From an uncultured Solobacterium sp. (lineage in GTDB: Bacteria; Bacillota_I; Bacilli_A; Erysipelotrichales; Erysipelotrichaceae), in contig URCJ01000006.1 of the NCBI GenBank assembly GCA_900546285.1, forward strand, positions 1 through 52,160: a DNA stretch of 52,160 nt, in the 5' to 3' direction. The position numbers and the translations under genes are program-made. Positions 33,264-40,047 of the stretch are shown one piece after another; within the stretch, counting starts at the first letter, position 1; each line of letters begins with the position of its first letter. The notes beneath the pieces are model-generated. The model saw only the letters and a program-made list of their open reading frames with translations. It was not told where the DNA came from and did not search any database.

Positions 33264-34820
33264 ATGAAGAAGATAATGTATTTGTATGAAAATTGTAAAA
33301 TGCCTCTTAGAACTGCTTTCTTTGGGTTTATGTTGATGGCGTTTGGTTTTTTAATTAAGAATGAAAATGTTAATATTTTTTATACTTTCACAAACACTTA
33401 TTTATTGATGTTTGCGGATGGTTGTGCTTTATTAGGTCAGACAATTGTATCTAATTTGCCTTTGATTTTTATGATTTATCTTGTTTGTAAGAAGGCAAAT
33501 AGTGGTATTCCAATTCTATTAGCTTTAGTTGGTTATTTTAGTTTCTTGATTACGATGACTTTGTTTGTACCACAAAATTTATCTAGTATCGCTTATACAA
33601 CAAATTCAGGTATAAATGCGATGATTAATATTAATGGCAATGCTAAGTATCCACTTGAAACAGGTATGATTGGTGCTTTTGTGGTTGCTTTTATTACAAG
33701 ATTTTCATATATCAGAAGTAGACATCGTTCTAGTCATAGCTTATTAGGTTTTTTACATAAGGACTCAGCTGCTTTGATATACAATGTGGTACTTTGTACA
33801 GCAACCGGTATGTTGTTTTCTTATGTTGGTCCTTTATTCTATACATATTTTGCCAAGGGCATTGTTTATATTTCAAAAAACTTGGATGATCCTTATAAGA
33901 TGCTAATTTATGGTTTCTTAGATCAAACAATGTCGATATTAGGATTGTCTAATGCGATTAGATACCCATTCTGGTTTACATCTCTTGGGGGATCGTTTCA
34001 AACATTGTCGGGGCAAAGCATTGTGGGTGATGTGAATATTTGGCAATATGTTAAGGACAGCGTAACTACTTATACTGGTGCTGGTAGATTTATCACACCT
34101 TATTATGTGATTAATCTGTTTATGGTGCCAGCTTGTTATTTGGGAATTTATTTATCTTTTACAGATAAGGAAACAAAGATTAAGATGTTGTTGCCACTAA
34201 TTCTTATAAGTTTAATTTCAATTGTATGTGGTTCACCACTTCCATTGATGTTGTTTTTGTTGTTTACAAGTCCACTATTGTTGCTCGGCTTTGTGTTTAT
34301 AGCTGCTTGTGTATATGGCTATTTTACATATGCGGGTGTTTATTTAGGCTCTTCTATTAGTAACTATTCAACTATTACGGCCTTACCTGGTAGTTTCCCT
34401 GATTTTATTATTAATATTAGAAGCATTAATCATTATGATGCGATTATTTCGATTATTATGGTTGGCGTTATTTGTTTTGTGTTGGTATTAGCTTTATGTA
34501 TTCTTTATTATCGTCATTTGTGTTATATGGTGGTTAATCCAACTAAGGATGAGAAGACAATTAAAGATATTATTGAAAAGTTAGGCGGTTTGGATAATAT
34601 CGAAGGTGCTAGTTCAGGTTTGTTGGAGGTTAATTTTAATCTTGTAGATATTGAAAATATTAATACAGAAGAATTGTCTACTTTAGCAGTTCCTAAGATT
34701 TTTGAGACAAAGACCGGTGTTACCTTAAAAATGGGCTCTAGCAGTTATATTATTGCGAAATATGTTAATAAATATATTAGTGAAAAGGATGTTAAAGTAG
34801 AGTCTATTGAGGTTGAATAA
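33264..34820 (+). CDS. Degenerate glucose-family PTS EIICB permease
   Basis: Residues 1-415 have about ten membrane segments in the EIIC glucose-superfamily layout (MPLRTAFFGFMLMAFGFL). The usual sugar-binding motif GITEPIEF is replaced by CGSPLPLMLF (Gly 323). Residues ~425-510 resemble an EIIB domain (DIIEKLGGLDNIEG), but at the CxTRLRV phosphorylation site it reads SSGLLEV (Ser 450-451), so the phosphorylatable cysteine is gone. It may therefore be a non-transporting sensor, a channel, or a permease for another solute. The neighbour genes give no substrate. It stands just before the rpmH promoter. Confidence 0.75.
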   Translation: MKKIMYLYENCKMPLRTAFFGFMLMAFGFLIKNENVNIFYTFTNTYLLMFADGCALLGQTIVSNLPLIFMIYLVCKKANSGIPILLALVGYFSFLITMTLFVPQNLSSIAYTTNSGINAMININGNAKYPLETGMIGAFVVAFITRFSYIRSRHRSSHSLLGFLHKDSAALIYNVVLCTATGMLFSYVGPLFYTYFAKGIVYISKNLDDPYKMLIYGFLDQTMSILGLSNAIRYPFWFTSLGGSFQTLSGQSIVGDVNIWQYVKDSVTTYTGAGRFITPYYVINLFMVPACYLGIYLSFTDKETKIKMLLPLILISLISIVCGSPLPLMLFLLFTSPLLLLGFVFIAACVYGYFTYAGVYLGSSISNYSTITALPGSFPDFIINIRSINHYDAIISIIMVGVICFVLVLALCILYYRHLCYMVVNPTKDEKTIKDIIEKLGGLDNIEGASSGLLEVNFNLVDIENINTEELSTLAVPKIFETKTGVTLKMGSSSYIIAKYVNKYISEKDVKVESIEVE

Positions 34821-34824
34821 TTGT

Positions 34825-34853
34825 TTGACAAACAGTATCAGATTTAATAGAAT
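34825..34853 (+). promoter_or_regulatory. Strong promoter of rpmH
   Basis: TTGACA (34825-34830), 17-bp spacer, TAGAAT (34848-34853): a near-consensus sigma-A promoter for the rpmH-rnpA-yidC-khpB operon. Confidence 0.8.
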
Positions 34854-34887
34854 ATTAAAGTAATTCGATTAAAGAAAGGTGGCTCGT

Positions 34888-35022
34888 ATGAAAAGAACTT
34901 ATCAGCCTAGTAAAAGAAAGCACCAAAATACTTGTGGCTTTAGAGCTCGTATGAAAACTGTTGGTGGTCGTAAGGTTATCAATAGACGTCGCGCTAAAGG
35001 TAGAAAGGTATTATCTGCTTAA
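34888..35022 (+). CDS. rpmH: 50S ribosomal protein L34
   Basis: The 44-residue product begins MKRTYQPSKRKHQNTCGFRA and ends GRRVLSA-like GRKVLSA, essentially invariant for L34. AGAAAGGTGG provides the ribosome site. The usual neighbour dnaA is absent upstream, which here is a PTS-like gene. It heads the rnpA-yidC-khpB operon. Confidence 0.97.
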   Translation: MKRTYQPSKRKHQNTCGFRARMKTVGGRKVINRRRAKGRKVLSA

Positions 35023-35024
35023 TT

Positions 35025-35049
35025 AAAGCCACACTTACGTGGCTTTTTT
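35025..35049 (+). terminator. Hairpin with T-tract between rpmH and rnpA (attenuator)
   Basis: AAAGCCAC (35025-35032) pairs with GTGGCTTT (35039-35046) and is followed by TTT. It would reduce readthrough from the highly expressed rpmH into rnpA. Confidence 0.75.
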
Positions 35050-35056
35050 AAAACTT

Positions 35057-35389
35057 ATGATTAAAAAATATAGAGTTAGGAAAAACGAGGATTTTTCCAA
35101 AATTATTAAAAAGAGAAAAAGTGTAGCTGATCAAAGCTTTATCGTTTATTATTACAAGAAACAAGAGCCACATTCTAGAGTGGGCATTTCTGTTTCTAAG
35201 AAACTGGGAAATGCGGTTGAGCGTAATAAAATTAAACGTCAAGTTAGGATGATGTTCGCTAATATTTATGACTTTGATAATAGTCCAAGCGATCTTGTAG
35301 TGATTATAAGAAAGGGCTATTTAGAGAAAAGTTTCAGTGATAATCAAAACAATTTGGAAAAGCTTATTAAAAAAGCTATAATTATTTAG
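35057..35389 (+). CDS. rnpA: Ribonuclease P protein component
   Basis: The 110-residue basic protein has YRVRKNEDFSKI at the N-terminus and HSRVGISVSKKLGNAVERNK plus KRQVRMMF, the RnpA signature (RNxxKR). It binds RNase P RNA for maturing tRNA 5' ends. The ATG at 35057 is chosen because a GTG at 35039 would sit in the attenuator hairpin. There is no clear ribosome site, so translation may depend on the preceding structure. Confidence 0.95.
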   Translation: MIKKYRVRKNEDFSKIIKKRKSVADQSFIVYYYKKQEPHSRVGISVSKKLGNAVERNKIKRQVRMMFANIYDFDNSPSDLVVIIRKGYLEKSFSDNQNNLEKLIKKAIII

Positions 35390-35407
35390 TATTAGCGAGG
35401 AGTTTTT

Positions 35408-36250
35408 GTGTATATGAATAAAAAGAAACTAACAATTGTATTAAGTTCCTTATTCTTACTACTTTTTTTGAGTGGTTGTAGTAATAGTAGCGAATTAATT
35501 TCATTGTCTACACCAATTAGTGATGTTAAGGCTGATGGCTTCTTAACTGTAATTTTGACTTATCCTTTAGCTCAAGCCATTAACTACTTAAGTGTTCATG
35601 TGGGTGTTTTCTGGGCAATCACAATTGTTACTTTAGTATTGAATGCGATTATCTTGGCGTTAACATTTAAGTCAAATGTTGCGATGCAAAAGATGCAAGA
35701 GGTACAACCTGAGATTCAAAAGATTCAATTAAAATATGAGGGTAGAACTGATTCAGCTAGCCAACAAAAAGCTGCTATGGAGATGCAAAAGGTTTATGCT
35801 AAGTATAACATTAACCCTATGACTTCAATGTTGGCTACGTTCATTCAATTCCCTATTTTGATTTCAATGTATGCTGCTGTTAGAAGAAGTGCTGAAGTTA
35901 AGAATGGTTCTTTCTTTGGTTATTCTCTAGATTTAACACCAAGAGAAGCCTTTGTGGAACATGCTTGGATTTTAATTGTTATTTTCGTATTAATGATTGT
36001 CTTCCAATTATTGTCTGTAAGTATAGTAAGATGGTTGGCTAATTCTAGAGCTAAGAAGGAAGCTGAGAAGCACCATAAGCACTATGAAAAACCAAAAGAT
36101 AACACTACTTTCATGACTTATGGTATGACTGCCTTTATCGGCGTGATTATGTTGTCATGGCCAACTGCATTGTCTTTATATTACTGTATCTATTCTGTAA
36201 TCAATATTGTAAAGTCTATCGTTATTGATAAGATGTCTCATAAGGACTAG
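35408..36250 (+). CDS. yidC: YidC/Oxa1-family membrane protein insertase
   Basis: An N-terminal lipoprotein signal (LSSLFLLLFLSGC, lipobox LSGC) is followed by five membrane segments. LNAIILALTFKSNVAMQKMQ, the FIQFPILISMYAAVR segment, and the C-terminal LSWPTALSLYYCIYSV are typical of YidC; the conserved Arg for substrate binding is in the second half of the family core. 280 residues fits Gram-positive SpoIIIJ types. GTG at 35408 has the best distance to GAGGAG (35395-35400); ATG 35414 is the alternative. Confidence 0.95.
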   Translation: MYMNKKKLTIVLSSLFLLLFLSGCSNSSELISLSTPISDVKADGFLTVILTYPLAQAINYLSVHVGVFWAITIVTLVLNAIILALTFKSNVAMQKMQEVQPEIQKIQLKYEGRTDSASQQKAAMEMQKVYAKYNINPMTSMLATFIQFPILISMYAAVRRSAEVKNGSFFGYSLDLTPREAFVEHAWILIVIFVLMIVFQLLSVSIVRWLANSRAKKEAEKHHKHYEKPKDNTTFMTYGMTAFIGVIMLSWPTALSLYYCIYSVINIVKSIVIDKMSHKD

Positions 36251-36261
36251 AAGGGAACAAT

Positions 36262-36888
36262 ATGAAACAATATACTGGTAAGACATTAGATGATGTTTTA
36301 AATACTATTACAAGTTCAACAGGTTGTGAGCTTAAGGATGTTTCTTATGAAGTAATTAGTGAAGAGAAGCATTTATTCGGTATCGGTAATAGTGTTACTG
36401 TTGAAGCTTATACACCTAATGATATTAAAGAATTCATTTTTGATTACTTAGGTGCTTATTTTACTGAATTGAATCAAGGTGTTTCTATTGAAATAATTAT
36501 TGAGAAGCAAGCTGATGAAACTAACTTATATAGGGTTGTTTTAGATGCTGAAAATAATGCGATTATCATTGGTAAGAATGGTCAAACTTTAAGAGCTATT
36601 TCTAACGTTTTAAAGGCTGCAGTTAATGCTACTTTCAAGAAGCGTATCAATGTTATTATTGATGTTAATCATTATAAGGAAGACCGTTATCGTAAGGTAA
36701 AAGCTATTGCCAATAGAGTAGCTAAGGAAGTTGCGAAGAGTCATGTAGATGCAGAACTTGATCCAATGCCTAATGATGAGAGAAAGGTTATTCATCAATA
36801 TCTTCAAGATTTCAAGCATGTCGAAACTTGTTCAATCGGTGAGGGCAACAAGAGACATCTTGTCATCAAATATAAAGAAGGAGAGTAA
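36262..36888 (+). CDS. khpB: KhpB (Jag) RNA-binding protein
   Basis: Three domains appear in order: Jag-N (KQYTGKTLDDVLNT, residues 1-55), KH (IIIGKNGQTLRAISNVLKAA, mid-protein) and R3H (DPMPNDERKVIHQYL, C-terminal). KhpB with KhpA binds RNAs that control cell division and shape in Gram-positives. It follows yidC by 11 bp, the classical order. The usual next gene mnmE is missing; a terminator and a CDF exporter follow. Confidence 0.93.
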   Translation: MKQYTGKTLDDVLNTITSSTGCELKDVSYEVISEEKHLFGIGNSVTVEAYTPNDIKEFIFDYLGAYFTELNQGVSIEIIIEKQADETNLYRVVLDAENNAIIIGKNGQTLRAISNVLKAAVNATFKKRINVIIDVNHYKEDRYRKVKAIANRVAKEVAKSHVDAELDPMPNDERKVIHQYLQDFKHVETCSIGEGNKRHLVIKYKEGE

Positions 36889-36911
36889 AGTTCGTATTTA
36901 CGAACTTTTTA
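36887..36911 (+). terminator. Intrinsic terminator of the rpmH operon
   Basis: AAAGTTCGT (36887-36895) pairs with ACGAACTTT (36900-36908), followed by TT and ATTTTA. The khpB stop codon overlaps the stem. Confidence 0.85.
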
Positions 36912-36917
36912 TTTTAT

Positions 36918-38087
36918 ATGTTCACATTAATTCAAAAATTATTTATTCCAAATTATAAGGATACTAAAGATAAGACAGTAAGAGAAAGATATGGCGTTGT
37001 CATGTCGATCTTTTGTATTGTCTGTAACTGTATTTTAGTTGTCTTTAAATTAATTGTTTCTTTTATTTCTAATAGCTTATCTATTAGAGCTGATGCCCTA
37101 AATAACTTATCAGATATGGGTTCTAATATTGCCTCATTATTAGGTTTTAAGGTCGCTAGCAAGCACCCTGATAGTGAACATCCATATGGTCATGGTCGTG
37201 CTGAATATGTATCTGGTTTAATCATTGGTTTTTTGATCGTGGTTGCTGGCTTAACTTCGTTGGCTGATTCTATCAAGTCTATCTTTAATAAAGCCGATAT
37301 GTCTTTTAATTACATTGCGGTAATTGTTGTATTATTCTCAATTTTGGTTAAATTGGTAATGGGTTATACAAACAAGAAGGCTGGTAAGTTGATTCAATCA
37401 GAAACACTAGAGGCTACAAGTCAGGATAGTTTTAATGATGCATTATTGACTGCTACCACTTTAATTTCATTATTGGTATATAAATTCTTTAGCTTGAATA
37501 TTGATGCCTATGTAGGTAGTTTTGTGAATATTATTGTAACCATCTCAGGTATTAAGATATCAGCTGATTTAATCAGCATCTTGATTGGTAAGTCTCCTGA
37601 TAAGGAACTTATTAAGGAGATTAAAAAGACGGTTATGGATAATCCTGAGGTAATTGGTATTCATGATATGATTTTCCATGACTATGGTCCTGGTAGTCGT
37701 TTTGTGACTTTACATGCTGAAGTAGATGCATCTAAGGATTTTGTTTATCTACATGATTGTATCGATAATATCGAAAATATGATTCTTGGTAAGTATGGGG
37801 TTTTGGCTACTATTCATATGGATCCAGTTGTTTTGAATGATGAAGAACTTAATAAATATAAGAAATTAGTTTTAAAGGTAATCAAGGAAATGAATCCTGA
37901 GTATAGTATTCATGATTTTAGAATTATTAAGGGTCCTTCACATACGAATTTAGTGTTTGATTTATTGCTTCCGGTTGATGATAACAGGGAACATAGTGAA
38001 ATTCGAAAAGAATTAAATGAAAAAGTTAGGGCAGTTAACCCTAACTTGAATTTAAGTATTAAGATTGAACACGGCTTTATCGCTTAA
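36918..38087 (+). CDS. Cation diffusion facilitator metal exporter
   Basis: Six membrane segments include RADALNNLSDMGSNIASLLG and HPYGHGRAEYVSG, in which the Asp and His residues form the CDF metal sites (N-x3-D in TM2; GHGRAEY loop). The C-terminal cytoplasmic domain (HDMIFHDYGPGSRFVTLHAE) is a ferredoxin-like metal-sensing domain. 389 residues is normal. It exports Zn, Fe, Mn or similar from the cytoplasm; which metal is not resolved. Its end overlaps the lysozyme gene tail to tail by 11 bp. Confidence 0.9.
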   Translation: MFTLIQKLFIPNYKDTKDKTVRERYGVVMSIFCIVCNCILVVFKLIVSFISNSLSIRADALNNLSDMGSNIASLLGFKVASKHPDSEHPYGHGRAEYVSGLIIGFLIVVAGLTSLADSIKSIFNKADMSFNYIAVIVVLFSILVKLVMGYTNKKAGKLIQSETLEATSQDSFNDALLTATTLISLLVYKFFSLNIDAYVGSFVNIIVTISGIKISADLISILIGKSPDKELIKEIKKTVMDNPEVIGIHDMIFHDYGPGSRFVTLHAEVDASKDFVYLHDCIDNIENMILGKYGVLATIHMDPVVLNDEELNKYKKLVLKVIKEMNPEYSIHDFRIIKGPSHTNLVFDLLLPVDDNREHSEIRKELNEKVRAVNPNLNLSIKIEHGFIA

Positions 38088-38874
38088 GCATCATGATATT
38101 TAAGTCAGTTGGCTTAGATATACCTGGTACATTACCACTTTCACTGTATTGCCAGATAGTGAAGTTGTGTTGTGTTTCTGGCTTATGGTAGAATTGGGCA
38201 AACCATAAAGGATATTTGTCTAACAATTCTTGATCATATAGTTCTAAAAGTGGTGTGTTTCCATACAACATCACTTGATATTTATTTTCTAATATTTCAA
38301 AGAAGGCTTTGGCGTTGTCACTTACTTGTTGTTTAGTAAGCTTATTGGCACGGCCTTCTTTACTTTCTACGGTTTCGAAGTCATAGACTACTGGAAGTTG
38401 TATTTGTTTATTTTGTAGTTCTTTTTGTACAAACAGAGCTTCTTCTTGGGCTTCTTTTACAGTAGTGGCTTGTGAGAAGAAATAAACACCTACTTTTATG
38501 CCTTCATCTTGGGCACTAAGATAATTTTGTTCAAAAAGTTCATCTTTATAGATACCACCCTCAGTATAACCACGCCAGCCAATTCTAATGAAGGCAAATT
38601 CAACACCACTTTCCTTTACTTCTTTCCAATTGATACTTTCATTATGTTCAGATACATCTATTCCTATAATGCTAGTATAAGTATCATCTTTGTATGTGTA
38701 GTATTCTTTTGAAGTATCAAACTTTTCTATTTCATATTGTCCACACTTTTCAATAAAAATAGGTTCTATTTCATCTTTATCTAAGATGGCTATAAGACAA
38801 ATTAGAAAAATTATTAAAACTGATAGTACAGGTATTAGCTTGTTCTTCTTTTTCTTTCTTCTTTTCTTAGACAT
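38077..38874 (-). CDS. GH25 (lysozyme-type muramidase) with membrane anchor
   Basis: A basic N-terminus and one membrane segment (NKLIPVLSVLIIFLICLIAI) anchor or export it. The rest is GH25: IIGIDVSEHNESINWKEV (catalytic Asp), FAFIRIGWRGYTEGG, KVGVYFFSQA and VVYDFETVE (catalytic Asp-Glu). The enzyme cuts peptidoglycan between MurNAc and GlcNAc. It has no cell-wall-binding repeat. It overlaps the preceding unknown gene by 8 bp and is the last gene of the ung operon. Confidence 0.9.
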   Translation of the reverse strand: MSKKRRKKKKNKLIPVLSVLIIFLICLIAILDKDEIEPIFIEKCGQYEIEKFDTSKEYYTYKDDTYTSIIGIDVSEHNESINWKEVKESGVEFAFIRIGWRGYTEGGIYKDELFEQNYLSAQDEGIKVGVYFFSQATTVKEAQEEALFVQKELQNKQIQLPVVYDFETVESKEGRANKLTKQQVSDNAKAFFEILENKYQVMLYGNTPLLELYDQELLDKYPLWFAQFYHKPETQHNFTIWQYSESGNVPGISKPTDLNIMMLKR

Positions 38875-39286
38875 ACAATTTTTCCAACTTCACAATGCCA
38901 TCTAAATTTGATAATAGGTATTCCTTATCATCGTGAGTGAAGAAGTTGAATAAAACTTCACCATTTCCCTCGTATGTTTCTAATAATTCTTTGAAGTATT
39001 CGCTAGTTTCCATGTAATTCTTATTGCCATATAGTTCAAAGATAGTAACAAAACGATCTTCACTGACATTAAAATCATAGACAGCTGTCTTATTAAAATC
39101 TTTTAGATAGTTTTTTAAATCAGGACTATTGAAGAAGTATCTGATGATGTCATAGTTGTCTTCTTTGGTAGCTGATACGGCTACGACTTTGATATATAGG
39201 ACAACATCAAGTGGTAATATCGCCATATCTTCTTCGCTTGGTTTAAATTCACTCATTTGTTTAAGTGTCATATTGTTAACTAACAT
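38867..39286 (-). CDS. Hypothetical protein (139 aa)
   Basis: I do not recognise this protein. It has no signal peptide or membrane segment, and is acidic with mixed aromatic residues (YDIIRYFFNSPDLKNYLKDF, VLFNFFTHDDKEYLL), suggesting a small soluble alpha-beta fold. The ATG at 39286 follows GGGAGAA at a good distance; ATG 39271 is the other option. It sits 1 bp after ung and overlaps the GH25 gene, so it is translated with both. Confidence 0.75.
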   Translation of the reverse strand: MLVNNMTLKQMSEFKPSEEDMAILPLDVVLYIKVVAVSATKEDNYDIIRYFFNSPDLKNYLKDFNKTAVYDFNVSEDRFVTIFELYGNKNYMETSEYFKELLETYEGNGEVLFNFFTHDDKEYLLSNLDGIVKLEKLYV

Positions 39287-39287
39287 T

Positions 39288-39968
39288 CTATTTCTCCCTT
39301 ATATTTTCTATTTGCCAATCAATTGGGCTTAAGTTGTTTTTAATTAAATATTCATTAGTCTTAGAAAATGGTTTTGAGCCAAAGAAACCATTATAGGCAC
39401 TAAGTGGTGATGGGTGGGCTGATTCTAAGATTAAATGATTAGGATTAGTAATCAATTTAGTCTTGTTTCTAGCGTTTCTTCCCCATAGGATATATACCAT
39501 ATGTTCCTTGTTGTTAAGACTTGAAATGATCGCATCAGTAAGAATTTCCCAACCTCTTCCTTTATGAGAATTAGCTTTATGAGCTTCTACGGTTAAGACT
39601 GTGTTTAATAAAAGTACTCCTTGTTTAGCCCACTTTATAAGATAACCATTATCTGGTATGTATGTGTTTAAATCACTATTTAATTCTTTATAGATGTTTA
39701 ATAGTGATAGTGGTATTTGAATACCTTTGTTTACAGAGAAGGCTAGGCCATGGGCCTGGTTTTCTTCATGATAGGGGTCTTGTCCTAGTATTAAAACTTT
39801 TACTTCATTATATGGAGTGATTCTTAAGGCATTATAAATGTCTTTTGCGGGTGGAAAGATTGTTTGGTTTGAATACTCATTATTAAGAAATATTCTTAGG
39901 TTTTTATAATAATCTTTCTCAAATTCTTTTTCTAGGATTGTGTCCCAATCGTTGCCAATAAGTTTCAT
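39288..39968 (-). CDS. ung: Uracil-DNA glycosylase
   Basis: VLILGQDPYHEENQAHGLAF holds the catalytic water-activating Asp and Tyr (GQDPYH), and ESAHPSPLSAYNGFFG has the catalytic His loop (HPSPLSA). GVLLLNTVLTV is the third family motif. 226 residues is normal. It removes uracil from DNA as the first step of base-excision repair. The ATG is 6 bases after a TACAAT -10, so the mRNA is probably leaderless; uvrA starts divergently 79 bp away. Confidence 0.96.
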   Translation of the reverse strand: MKLIGNDWDTILEKEFEKDYYKNLRIFLNNEYSNQTIFPPAKDIYNALRITPYNEVKVLILGQDPYHEENQAHGLAFSVNKGIQIPLSLLNIYKELNSDLNTYIPDNGYLIKWAKQGVLLLNTVLTVEAHKANSHKGRGWEILTDAIISSLNNKEHMVYILWGRNARNKTKLITNPNHLILESAHPSPLSAYNGFFGSKPFSKTNEYLIKNNLSPIDWQIENIREK

Positions 39969-39974
39969 ATATTT

Positions 39975-39980
39975 ATTGTA
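39975..39980 (-). promoter_or_regulatory. -10 element; predicted leaderless start of ung
   Basis: On the minus strand TACAAT ends 6 bases before the ung ATG; no ribosome site is visible. Confidence 0.5.
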
Positions 39981-40035
39981 AATGAGATTTGGGAATTTTT
40001 TATGCTAGCTTGATATATTCTTTTTAAAAATGAAG

Positions 40036-40041
40036 TAAAAT
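40036..40041 (+). promoter_or_regulatory. -10 element; predicted leaderless start of uvrA
   Basis: TAAAAT ends 6 bases before the uvrA ATG 40048; no ribosome site is visible. Confidence 0.5.
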
Positions 40042-40047
40042 AACTTT

